Of a DNA stretch of 64,000 nt, positions 48,935 through 56,698 are shown one piece after another. The notes below the pieces were generated by a model. That model did not search any database. It saw only the letters and a program-made list of their open reading frames with translations, and was not told the DNA's origin. The position numbers were made by a program, and so were the translations under genes. Position 1 is the first letter of the stretch. Each line of letters starts with the position of its first letter. Origin of the DNA: Flavobacteriaceae bacterium. GTDB lineage: Bacteria > Bacteroidota > Bacteroidia > Flavobacteriales > Weeksellaceae. Location of the stretch: the NCBI GenBank assembly GCA_012522185.1, contig JAAYKY010000020.1:22579-86578 (forward strand), written 5' to 3'.

Positions 48935-50962
48935 ATGAAAAAAATTGTACTTGTGGCTTCACTCCTGGTTGGAGTTTCTTTGAATGCGCAAGAAAAAGTA
49001 AATGAAAAAGAGTTGCAAAGAATTGCAGCTGAATTAGAAACTAAATACAATCAAGACGTAGAGTTTGAAAGCAATCGAACGGGTTTAAGTACCGAATCTC
49101 TGATAGAATCAGGATTTCAGGGAATTTACAATGGAGCTTCTGTTTATTATCATGTAGATGATACCCGCCAAATTAACTCGATGAATGTTGATTATTTGAA
49201 TTCTGGAGATTTTGAAAATGGCTTTGCTGTCACCGGTGATGGAATGACTGCCTATATTTGGGATGGTGGAAATGTTTTGTTGAACCACCAAGAGCTCATC
49301 GGAAGAGTCGTTATGCTTGAAGCTGATGTGCCACTATCTAGTCATGCGACAGGTGTAGCAGGTGTAATTGGCGCATCAGGTGTTACCCCTTTGGCCAAAG
49401 GGATGGCTCCAGATGTTTTCATTAAAGCTTTAAACTTTCAAGGAAATGCTGCTTCGGAAATGGCGGCTGAGTCCTCTGATCCTGAGAATGAAAATTATAT
49501 GATTTCAAATCACTCTTATGGAACCATCGTAGGATGGGCTGAAGGTAATTGGGGGGCAGGATATGGATGGTATTGGTTTGGGGACACTTCACAATCTGAA
49601 ACGGAGTCTTCTATGTTTGGAGCTTATAGTGACTATGATGCATACATAGATGCTATTTTATATAATGCCCCACAGCACAGTATGTTCAAATCCTCTGGAA
49701 ACAATAACATGACAGGCCCCAATGGTGTAGTTAATCATTACGTTAGAAATAGTTCAGGACAGTGGGTTTCTTCCAATACGTACCGTCCCAAAAACTGTGT
49801 AGCCAACTATGGATATGACTGTCTGAGCTTTGCGGGAACTACCCCTAAAAACCTCATAGCAGTTGGAGCTATTTTGCCATTGGACGGAACAAGATATGAA
49901 GAACCTTTTGATGTGATAGAAACAAGCTTTTCAAGCTTTGGACCTACAGACGATGGTAGAATTAAACCAGAAATTACAGCTATTGGTCAAAGCGTTTATG
50001 CTCCTACTTCCACTTCATCAACCAGCTATACGAATTGGAGCGGAACTTCTTTCTCTTCTCCAGCAGCAGCCGGAGTAGGTGTTCTATTGCAACAAATTAA
50101 AATGCAAAGTTCAAATGGAAATGAATATTTGCGTTCAGATATGATGAAAGCTATCCTCACCCACAGTGCATTTGAATCGGGGCTTTACACAGGACCTGAT
50201 TATAAATTCGGATATGGTTTGGTAAATGCTTTAGGAGCCGCAGAAATCATTTTGAATTCAAATCAAAATGCAATAACTGAAAATAGAAAATTACTAGATG
50301 GAAACACTCATACCATAACCGTAACGGCCAAAGGAGAAGAACCTATCAAAGTAAGTATTGCTTGGATCGATCCAGCAGGAGAAGGCGTTCCACAAAATGC
50401 CGTACCTTTAAACGATCGCACACCAAAATTAGTAAACGATTTGGATTTGAGAGTAAATGACGGAACTACTACTTATTCCCCATGGAAATTAGATCCTGAA
50501 AATCCTGCTGCTGCAGCGACTCAAGAAGATAATTTCGTGGACAACTTAGAACAAGTTTACATCGAAAGCCCGGTTGCCGGACAAACTTATACAATTACAA
50601 TTTCACACAAAGGAAGCCTGCAAACACCCATCACACCCGCTCCGGAAATCAATTTTCAGGAGTATGCGCTTGTAATTACAGGTGTTGACGCTCCTATGTC
50701 TGTTCAGAATTTTGATATGTCTGAATCCATCAGCGTTTATCCAAATCCGGTTGTAGATAAACTAAACATCAATACAAATCAAAAATTGAACAATGTATCA
50801 ATTATCGTGTTTAACCAAATGGGACAAAATCTTTACACTAATCAGTTGACTTCAATGAAGAACAACGACTCCATTGATTTCCGTACGTTCCCTGCCGGTG
50901 TTTATATGGTTTATATTAAATCAGACGAAGGAACTATTACGAAGAAAATCATCAAAAAATAA
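48935..50962 (+). CDS. S8-family (subtilisin-like) serine protease with T9SS sorting domain
   Basis: 675 residues. Signal peptide 1-18 (S-L-N-A-Q). Catalytic triad by motif: Asp110 in A-Y-I-W-D-G-G, His137 in S-S-H-A-T-G-V-A-G, Ser372 in W-S-G-T-S-F-S-S-P. A beta-sandwich domain (about 455-590) follows. The C-terminal type A sorting domain has the V-Y-P-N-P-V-V-D-K-L-N-I signature and ends P-A-G-V-Y-M-V-Y-I...I-T-K-K-I-I-K-K. It is thus secreted across the outer membrane by the type IX system and probably anchored or released there. It starts 8 nt after mutS2, so it may be read through, though the functions are unrelated. Terminator at 50985. Confidence 0.94.
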   Translation: MKKIVLVASLLVGVSLNAQEKVNEKELQRIAAELETKYNQDVEFESNRTGLSTESLIESGFQGIYNGASVYYHVDDTRQINSMNVDYLNSGDFENGFAVTGDGMTAYIWDGGNVLLNHQELIGRVVMLEADVPLSSHATGVAGVIGASGVTPLAKGMAPDVFIKALNFQGNAASEMAAESSDPENENYMISNHSYGTIVGWAEGNWGAGYGWYWFGDTSQSETESSMFGAYSDYDAYIDAILYNAPQHSMFKSSGNNNMTGPNGVVNHYVRNSSGQWVSSNTYRPKNCVANYGYDCLSFAGTTPKNLIAVGAILPLDGTRYEEPFDVIETSFSSFGPTDDGRIKPEITAIGQSVYAPTSTSSTSYTNWSGTSFSSPAAAGVGVLLQQIKMQSSNGNEYLRSDMMKAILTHSAFESGLYTGPDYKFGYGLVNALGAAEIILNSNQNAITENRKLLDGNTHTITVTAKGEEPIKVSIAWIDPAGEGVPQNAVPLNDRTPKLVNDLDLRVNDGTTTYSPWKLDPENPAAAATQEDNFVDNLEQVYIESPVAGQTYTITISHKGSLQTPITPAPEINFQEYALVITGVDAPMSVQNFDMSESISVYPNPVVDKLNINTNQKLNNVSIIVFNQMGQNLYTNQLTSMKNNDSIDFRTFPAGVYMVYIKSDEGTITKKIIKK

Positions 50963-50984
50963 TTGTCGCTTCACAGTCAAAATA

Positions 50985-51016
50985 AGAGCCGTTTTCAAAA
51001 GATACGGCTCTTTTTT
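50985..51016 (+). terminator. Terminator after the S8 protease gene
   Basis: Perfect 8-bp stem (50985-50992 with 51004-51011) and a T-run to 51016, 23 nt past the stop. Confidence 0.9.
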
Positions 51017-51178
51017 ATTCTTTTATCCAAATATATATTGAAAATTGACTCACGAATTAAATCTATACCTGATTTTTTTGTGCATTTAGGAGTTTATCAT
51101 CGTCGGGATTTAGTATTTAGTCGTTAATTTGGAATTTCAACAATAGAAACTTAGATTTAACTTTAATATGATTTAAAT

Positions 51179-51409
51179 ATGAAAAAGAAAATTCTCTCTG
51201 CTTTTTTAATTCTAAGTTTAGCTTCCTCTTTTACTCCCTTAGAAATTTCATCTCAAAGCTCAGTTTACCTTTGCAATAGTTCAAATGCTAAAAAGTACCA
51301 TTACACAAAAAATTGTCGCGGGCTTTCTAATTGCAAACATCAAATCATCAAAGTATCAGTCCAAGAAGCTAAGAAAAGAGGTAAAACACTTTGTGGATGG
51401 GAAGATTAA
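51179..51409 (+). CDS. Small cysteine-rich secreted protein
   Basis: 76 residues. Signal peptide to about residue 25 and a compact domain of about 45 residues: V-Y-L-C-N-S-x-x-A-K-K-Y-H-Y-T-K-N-C-R-G-L-S-N-C...V-S-V-Q-E-A-K-K-R-G-K-T-L-C-G-W-E. Four Cys and one His look like a zinc- or disulfide-stabilised fold. The same short module turns up next to or fused to nucleases in Bacteroidota, which fits the thermonuclease gene 55 nt downstream. Family name not known to me. Confidence 0.7.
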   Translation: MKKKILSAFLILSLASSFTPLEISSQSSVYLCNSSNAKKYHYTKNCRGLSNCKHQIIKVSVQEAKKRGKTLCGWED

Positions 51410-51464
51410 AATCCATAAAAAATCGCAAATTTGTATTTCATCCCAATTCCATTTACTAATTAAA

Positions 51465-51998
51465 ATGAATAATTTTAGAATTCCTTTTTTTGTATTTCTC
51501 ATCATTTCTTTGGTAGCTTGTGAGCCTCAAAGTTCAGCTGAAAGCGTTCTTTGGGATAGTTCTAAAGAAGGCTCATTTATCCTTGACACAGACCGCGAAG
51601 TCTTTCAAGGTAAGGTAACTCGAATTATCGATGGCGATACTGTCGAAGTTTTGGATGGTCAAACGCCCAAGCGAATTCGTTTGGCTCATATTGATGCACC
51701 TGAACGTAAACAAGCTTTTTCAAGTCGGTCTCGCCAAACCTTATCAGAACTCTGTTTTGGTCAAAAAGTTTATGTTGAATTTTACGAAAAAGATATTCAC
51801 GGTCGATACGTTTGTGTGATTTATGATGTAGAAGGTAAAAACATCAATAAGGAAATGGTGAGATTGGGCATGGCTTGGCATTTCATGCGTTATTTCAACG
51901 ATCGCTCCTACGCTAAATTAGAAAAAGAAGCCAGAAAAAATAAAGTTGGTCTCTGGCGAGATAGTAATCCTATCGCCCCTTGGGATTTCAGAAGATGA
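51465..51998 (+). CDS. Thermonuclease (SNase-like) lipoprotein
   Basis: 177 residues from the ATG at 51465, which gives a lipoprotein signal (I-S-L-V-A-C). A frame reaching back to 51285 only overlaps the previous gene in another frame. SNase-domain motifs: V-T-R-I-I-D-G-D-T-V-E-V-L, R-I-R-L-A-H-I-D-A-P-E (catalytic Arg, Asp and Glu), D-I-H-G-R-Y-V (second catalytic Arg), and M-V-R-L-G-M-A-W-H-F. It is a calcium-dependent nuclease degrading extracellular or periplasmic DNA/RNA. Co-directional with the cysteine-rich peptide before it and the CopD-like gene 30 nt after it. Confidence 0.9.
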   Translation: MNNFRIPFFVFLIISLVACEPQSSAESVLWDSSKEGSFILDTDREVFQGKVTRIIDGDTVEVLDGQTPKRIRLAHIDAPERKQAFSSRSRQTLSELCFGQKVYVEFYEKDIHGRYVCVIYDVEGKNINKEMVRLGMAWHFMRYFNDRSYAKLEKEARKNKVGLWRDSNPIAPWDFRR

Positions 51999-52028
51999 TT
52001 TTCTTAAATTTACATCAAATATCAACCC

Positions 52029-52481
52029 ATGACCCATCATATTTTATTGATAATACATCTGATTTCCATGGCCATTTGGGTGGGTGGACACCTTTATTTG
52101 TGGTGGATAATTTTGCCTGGAGTTTTAAAATCAAGGGATATAGAACGATTATTAAAATTTGAAAAAAGTTTTGAGCCTCTCGGAATGCCTGCTTTGTTGT
52201 TTTTAGTCATTACCGGGATTTGGATGAGTCTGGATTTTGGAATTGGTCCAAAAGATTGGTTTCAGTTTTCTTCTTCGATGGAAACCGTAATTTCCCTAAA
52301 GATAATTTTGCTTTTGATAACCGTTTTATTTGCCATAAGTGCTCAGACGAGAGTTCTCCCTAAATTAAGAAAAGGAATCGATCGCTTAAATGAAATGGCA
52401 ATTCACATCACAATGGTCAGCCTGCTCGGAATCGCTTTATTGATTTTGGGAAGCTTCCTTCGCTACGGTGGATTTTATTGA
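52029..52481 (+). CDS. CopD-like four-helix membrane protein
   Basis: 150 residues with four hydrophobic helices (about 5-25, 53-68, 85-105, 128-146). Helix 1 carries I-H-L-I-S-M-A-I-W-V-G-G-H-L-Y, the His/Trp pattern of the CopD/YcnJ copper-resistance domain. Helix 2 begins M-P-A-L-L-F-L-V-I-T-G-I-W-M. Such proteins are annotated as CopD family; roles in copper or haem handling are proposed from similarity only. 30 nt after the thermonuclease, convergent with the next gene. Confidence 0.75.
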   Translation: MTHHILLIIHLISMAIWVGGHLYLWWIILPGVLKSRDIERLLKFEKSFEPLGMPALLFLVITGIWMSLDFGIGPKDWFQFSSSMETVISLKIILLLITVLFAISAQTRVLPKLRKGIDRLNEMAIHITMVSLLGIALLILGSFLRYGGFY

Positions 52482-52871
52482 TTAAAATTTAAATTTAAAT
52501 CCCTCCGGGGCGTATTGTACATCTTCGTCGTACATATTGATATAGAGAACCACAGTATCCTCTTTTCCTTCGTAGGTAACGGAATATCTGTCGAGCATCC
52601 CCATGCCCATTCCGCTGTTTTCTGTCTCAAACGGACAACAACTTCCTAAGCGGAAAAATGAAACCGACTCACCGTTCATCCCGGTTAAAGAATTTAAATA
52701 TTCTCTTTCACGTGCAGGTCCTTCACCTTGCATGGCACCTCCTACTTTAATCGGATTTTTTTCTGAATAACCGTATAAACCTTCTGATTTTTTCTCCATT
52801 GCTCTTGTACTTAAAGAAGTTGAACAAGAAATGAGTAAACTCAATATCGAGATATATAGAAATGTTTTCAT
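52482..52871 (-). CDS. Lipoprotein with G-S-C-C-P-F motif, unknown
   Basis: 129 residues. Lipobox L-L-I-S-C (Cys16). Conserved-looking features are Y-G-Y-S-E-K-N-P-I-K-V-G-G, E-R-E-Y-L-N-S-L-T-G-x-x-G-E and F-x-R-L-G-S-C-C-P-F-E-T, with an adjacent Cys pair that could bind metal or form a disulfide, and a C-terminal D-R-Y-S-V-T-Y-E-G. Recognisable as a flavobacterial lipoprotein type of unknown function. Ends 1 nt after the convergent CopD-like gene's stop. Confidence 0.7.
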   Translation of the reverse strand: MKTFLYISILSLLISCSTSLSTRAMEKKSEGLYGYSEKNPIKVGGAMQGEGPAREREYLNSLTGMNGESVSFFRLGSCCPFETENSGMGMGMLDRYSVTYEGKEDTVVLYINMYDEDVQYAPEGFKFKF

Positions 52872-52887
52872 ACTTTGTGAAAAAACA

Positions 52888-52916
52888 AAACTCTTCCTAA
52901 ATTAGAAAGAGTTTTA
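52888..52916 (-). terminator. Terminator after the speA/DHS-like operon
   Basis: Thirteen-base arms with one mismatch and a 3-nt loop (52888-52900 with 52904-52916), A-rich on the left. 23 nt past the DHS-like stop. Confidence 0.75.
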
Positions 52917-52938
52917 AATATATCCAAAAATTAGATTC

Positions 52939-53913
52939 TTACTGCCCCAAAATCCATGCGAAAATTAACGGTGCAACAATGGTCGCATCTGATTCGATCA
53001 TGAATTTAGGTGTGTCGATGTCCAGTTTCCCCCAAGTAATTTTCTCATTTGGAACGGCGCCCGAATAAGATCCATAAGATGTTGTAGAGTCTGAAATCTG
53101 ACAGAAATACGACCAGAAAGGAACGTCTGTCCATTCCAAATCTTGGTACATCATCGGAACCACACAAATTGGGAAGTCACCCGAAATTCCTCCGGCAATT
53201 TGGAAGAATCCTACACCTTTTCCATCGGAATTCGCTCGGTACCATTCGGTCAAATAAATCATATATTCAATTCCTGATTTTACAGTCGAAGCTTTCAGGT
53301 TTCCTTTGATGACGTTGGAAGCGAAAATATTTCCGGTAGTGGAATCTTCCCATCCCGGACATACAATCGGCAAATTCTTTTCAGCCGCTGCCACAATCCA
53401 GGAATCCTTCGGATCGATTTCATAATACTCTTCCAAAACACCTGAATTCACGACTTGATAAAGGTATTCGTGCGGCAAATAGCGTTCTCCTTTTTCTTCA
53501 GCTGCGTGCCAAACGTCTTCCAAATGTTTCTGCAAACGACGGAAGGCTTCCTCTTCGGGAATACAAGTATCGGTCACCCGGTTGAAATGCGTATCGAGTA
53601 ATTCACGCTCTTGTTCGGGTGTCAAATCTCTCCAGTTTGGAATTCTTTTATAATGAGAATGTGCCACAAGGTTCATTACATCTTCTTCCAGATTGGCACC
53701 TGTACAGGAAATAATATGTACTTTGTCCTGACGGATCATCTCAGCTAATGAAACGCCCAATTCGGCCGTTGACATAGCTCCGCCCAGTGAAATCAGCATT
53801 TTCCCACCTTCGTTCAGGTGTGCTTCATATCCTTTTGCTGCGTCCATTAAAGCAGCCGCATTGAAATGACGGTAATTGTGTTCAATAAACTTACTTACAG
53901 GTCCTTTGCTCAT
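52939..53913 (-). CDS. Deoxyhypusine synthase-like protein with altered active site
   Basis: 324 residues. The DHS fold is clear: G-A-M-S-T-A-E-L-G near residue 45, I-I-S-C-T-G-A-N-L-E-E-D (NAD-binding), and C-P-G-W-E-D-S-T-T-G-N. The terminal S-G-A-V-P-N-E-K-I-T-W-G-K-L holds the nucleophilic lysine at residue 296, equivalent to human Lys329. However, the G-G-G-x-x-K-H-H segment that supplies the catalytic His is A-G-G-I-S-G-D-F here, and two Asp of the spermidine pocket align with Tyr. Bacteria lack eIF5A, so a polyamine-modifying reaction such as homospermidine-like synthesis is more plausible. It starts 1 nt after speA ends, in the same operon. Confidence 0.88.
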   Translation of the reverse strand: MSKGPVSKFIEHNYRHFNAAALMDAAKGYEAHLNEGGKMLISLGGAMSTAELGVSLAEMIRQDKVHIISCTGANLEEDVMNLVAHSHYKRIPNWRDLTPEQERELLDTHFNRVTDTCIPEEEAFRRLQKHLEDVWHAAEEKGERYLPHEYLYQVVNSGVLEEYYEIDPKDSWIVAAAEKNLPIVCPGWEDSTTGNIFASNVIKGNLKASTVKSGIEYMIYLTEWYRANSDGKGVGFFQIAGGISGDFPICVVPMMYQDLEWTDVPFWSYFCQISDSTTSYGSYSGAVPNEKITWGKLDIDTPKFMIESDATIVAPLIFAWILGQ

Positions 53914-53914
53914 T

Positions 53915-55336
53915 TTATTTTGTTTTATCGTTTTTCTTTTTTGATTTATGGTACTGATTATAACCTAAAATATCCAAAACTTCTTCGTGGGTTTGTTGTT
54001 CGGAAAACACTTCGACTTCATAATTTTCGTCGATGAGTAAATATTTAGGCTGGGGAATCAGGCAATGGTGAATTCCACCAAAACCGCTGATGTTATCCTG
54101 ATAAGCACCCGTATTGAAAAATCCTACATAAAGTGGTTTATTGGTATTAAATTTCGGCAAATAAATCGCATTGACGTGCTGTTCGGAATTATAATAATCA
54201 TCGCTGTCGCAAGTCAGTCCGCCCAGCAAAACCCGCTCGTATCTGTCCTGCCATCGGTTAATGGGAAATAATACAAATCTTTTATTAATCGCCCAAGCAT
54301 CGGGCAAAGTCGTCATGAATGAAGAATCGATCATGTTCCAGGACTCACGGTCGTTTTGTTTTTTCTGTTGAAGAACTTTGTAAATCATGGCGCCGCTCTC
54401 TCCTACTGTAAAACTTCCAAATTCCGTAAAAATATGCGGAACCGGAATTTCCCAGTCGTCACAGATGATTTTGATCTGGTTCAGGATTTCCTCCACCATA
54501 TAAGCGTAGTCAAATTCGAAACTCGGCGAATTCTTTACAGGGAATCCGCCACCGATGTTCAAACTGTCCAAAGTTGGACAAACTTCCTTTAGTTTCACGT
54601 AGACCTGAAGACATTTGGTAAGTTCGTTCCAATAATAGGAATTGTCCTTGATCCCTGTATTGATGAAGAAATGCAGCATTTTTAGCTTTACATTTTTTTC
54701 ATCTTTAATATAATTATTATAAAAAGGAACGATGTCTTTATAACCAATTCCCAAACGGGACGTATAAAATTCAAATTTTGGTTCTTCCTCCGAAGCAATC
54801 CGAATTCCGATTTCCATTTTTTTATCGGTCGCTTCCAATAAAAGCGGAAGTTCTTCCAGATTATCGATGATTGGAATGACCTTTTTGTGACCGTTGTTGA
54901 TTAGACGCGCAATGTTTTCAATGTATTGATTGCGTTTAAATCCATTGCAGATCACATATTGATCCGTGGTCATCAATCCCTCTTCCAAAAGATTTTCTAC
55001 GATGTTGATGTCATAAGCCGAGGAAGTTTCGATGTGAATATCATTCTTCAATGCTTCTTCCAATACGTGGTGAAAATGCGAACTTTTGGTACAATAACAA
55101 TAACTGTATTTTCCTTTGTAACCGAGTTTTTTTCGTGCGGCATCAAACCAACCTTTTGCTTTTTGGATGTTTTGCGAAATTTTCGGGAGGTAAGTAAATT
55201 TAAGCGGTGTCCCGTGTTCCTCAATAAGTTGCATGATGTCAATGCCATGAAACTGTAGGTTCCCATCTACCAGCTTAAATTCTTCCGTAGGAAAATAAAA
55301 GGATTGCTCAATTAAATCTAAATATCTTGTATTCAT
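53915..55336 (-). CDS. speA: Arginine decarboxylase (PLP, alanine-racemase fold)
   Basis: 473 residues, the shorter Bacteroidota form; E. coli SpeA is about 650. The PLP Lys84 sits in Y-C-Y-C-T-K-S-S-H-F, with H-I-E-T-S-S-A-Y-D, V-I-C-N-G-F-K and the PLP-phosphate loop L-N-I-G-G-G-F-P-V-K. C-terminal features are L-G-G-L-T-C-D-S-D-D and V-G-F-F-N-T-G-A-Y-Q. It makes agmatine, the first step to putrescine and spermidine. Co-transcribed with the DHS-like gene 1 nt downstream, which strongly suggests a shared polyamine pathway. No agmatinase gene is in the window. Confidence 0.92.
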   Translation of the reverse strand: MNTRYLDLIEQSFYFPTEEFKLVDGNLQFHGIDIMQLIEEHGTPLKFTYLPKISQNIQKAKGWFDAARKKLGYKGKYSYCYCTKSSHFHHVLEEALKNDIHIETSSAYDINIVENLLEEGLMTTDQYVICNGFKRNQYIENIARLINNGHKKVIPIIDNLEELPLLLEATDKKMEIGIRIASEEEPKFEFYTSRLGIGYKDIVPFYNNYIKDEKNVKLKMLHFFINTGIKDNSYYWNELTKCLQVYVKLKEVCPTLDSLNIGGGFPVKNSPSFEFDYAYMVEEILNQIKIICDDWEIPVPHIFTEFGSFTVGESGAMIYKVLQQKKQNDRESWNMIDSSFMTTLPDAWAINKRFVLFPINRWQDRYERVLLGGLTCDSDDYYNSEQHVNAIYLPKFNTNKPLYVGFFNTGAYQDNISGFGGIHHCLIPQPKYLLIDENYEVEVFSEQQTHEEVLDILGYNQYHKSKKKNDKTK

Positions 55337-55621
55337 TTGTGTTTATAATGGTTTAAAATTTTGTCTAAATAATTCTGCTTTCGTTGTTTGCGTTTTATTT
55401 AAACCCTAAATGAACACAATACTTTTCGAATAATTCCCTCAAATGGAGTTAATTCTTTCAAAAATCTTTCTTTCAATTCTTAAAACTTGATTTAAATTAA
55501 ATAAAAATAGGTTCTTTCAAAATCAAACAACAAATATAATTATTTATCAGAATGAAAAATGAATCTAAGAAATAATTTATAAGCTGAAAGTTAAATTCCT
55601 GAAATACAAATTCAAATGTAA

Positions 55622-55629
55622 TATCTTTG
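55622..55629 (+). promoter_or_regulatory. TAnnTTTG -7 element overlapping the start of the thioredoxin-fold gene
   Basis: TATCTTTG, perfect consensus. It abuts the GTG at 55630, so if used, translation would have to begin at or after about 55634. Confidence 0.45.
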
Positions 55630-56139
55630 GTGCTTATTAATTTTAATTTTAAGAGAAATTTCATCGGAATAATTTTATTCATATTCAGTCTTCAAATCGC
55701 TCAGGCCCAAGAGAAATTCAATGCTTACAATCCAGAGGCCGATGCGAAAAAAGACATTGAAAATGCGGTTGTTCAAGCTAAAGCAAACGATAAACATATC
55801 CTGATTCAAATCGGTGGAAACTGGTGTGGCTGGTGTAAATTATTTCATGATCTGACTACGACTGACGAAGAATTGAAAGCCTATATCGCAGAAAATTTCG
55901 AAGTGGTTCATTTGAATTACAGCAAAGAAAATCAAAATCTGGATGTTTTGGAAACTTTGGAATTTCCGCAACGTTTCGGGTTTCCGGTTTTTGTCGTACT
56001 TGACGGAAACGGCAAAAGAATTCACACCCAAAGTTCGGGTTATCTGGAAGAAGGAAAAGGCCACAGCAAAAAACTGGTAATGGAATTTCTTCAATCCTGG
56101 TCACCGGGTGCTTTGAATCCGGAGAATTATAAGAAATAA
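55630..56139 (+). CDS. Secreted thioredoxin-fold protein, non-ATG start
   Basis: About 168 residues from the GTG at 55630. No ATG exists anywhere near the 5' end; possible starts are TTG 55627, GTG 55630 or ATT 55636. Signal peptide (F-I-G-I-I-L-F-I-F-S-L...A-Q-A-Q), then a thioredoxin domain with I-Q-I-G-G-N-W-C-G-W-C-K-L-F (redox CxxC with W-C-G-W-C-K), the cis-Pro in F-G-F-P-V-F-V-V-L-D, and a C-terminal L-Q-S-W-S-P-G-A-L-N-P. Likely a periplasmic thiol oxidoreductase. The next lipoprotein gene follows by 10 nt. Confidence 0.85.
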   Translation: MLINFNFKRNFIGIILFIFSLQIAQAQEKFNAYNPEADAKKDIENAVVQAKANDKHILIQIGGNWCGWCKLFHDLTTTDEELKAYIAENFEVVHLNYSKENQNLDVLETLEFPQRFGFPVFVVLDGNGKRIHTQSSGYLEEGKGHSKKLVMEFLQSWSPGALNPENYKK

Positions 56140-56149
56140 TTAAATCCAA

Positions 56150-56680
56150 ATGTCAAAACTCCTACCTATCCTGTTTTTTTGTCTGGTTTTTATTCATTGT
56201 AATTCATCGGGGATTTCCGGTCAAGATCAGGTACGACAATTGAGTTCATCTGAAATTGATTTGCTGAAAAACGAACTGAAAAAGTACAGCTTTGGTCAAA
56301 TCCAAGACACCATCATTATCAAATATGATTACGACCGGGAATCTTGCTGGAATAATTTGGATCAACAAACCGACGAATATATAAAAATGGTCATCTCTGA
56401 AAGACAGAATTTCATTCTCGAAGAAATTTCAAAAAGAAAAAATTTGTCCTTCTTTCATTTTAAAGAACCCGGAAATAACTTTAATAAAATAATCAGTTGG
56501 GACGAGCGTGTTTTGACTGATACTGCTGGCGTTCTGAAAAACCTATATTTTCACAAGTCCAATTTCTGTGGAAATTCAGCCATCATTCTTCCCGATGGTA
56601 AAATGATTTTCATCAAATCAGATGCGCATTTTGATGCCTTGAAATGGAATCAGGAAAAAATCAGGAAAGTTTTGAATTAA
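56150..56680 (+). CDS. Lipoprotein, unknown
   Basis: 176 residues. Lipoprotein signal ending F-I-H-C (Cys17). Mature part: I-Q-D-T-I-I-I-K-Y-D-Y-D-R-E-S-C-W-N-N-L-D near residue 60, a helix, and N-F-C-G-N-S-A-I-I-L-P-D-G-K-M-I-F-I-K-S-D near the C-terminus. The paired Cys could form a disulfide, which would fit its position 10 nt after a periplasmic thioredoxin-fold gene; that link is inference. Family not recognised. Confidence 0.65.
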   Translation: MSKLLPILFFCLVFIHCNSSGISGQDQVRQLSSSEIDLLKNELKKYSFGQIQDTIIIKYDYDRESCWNNLDQQTDEYIKMVISERQNFILEEISKRKNLSFFHFKEPGNNFNKIISWDERVLTDTAGVLKNLYFHKSNFCGNSAIILPDGKMIFIKSDAHFDALKWNQEKIRKVLN

Positions 56681-56698
56681 AGCTTTATCATTTAATAT

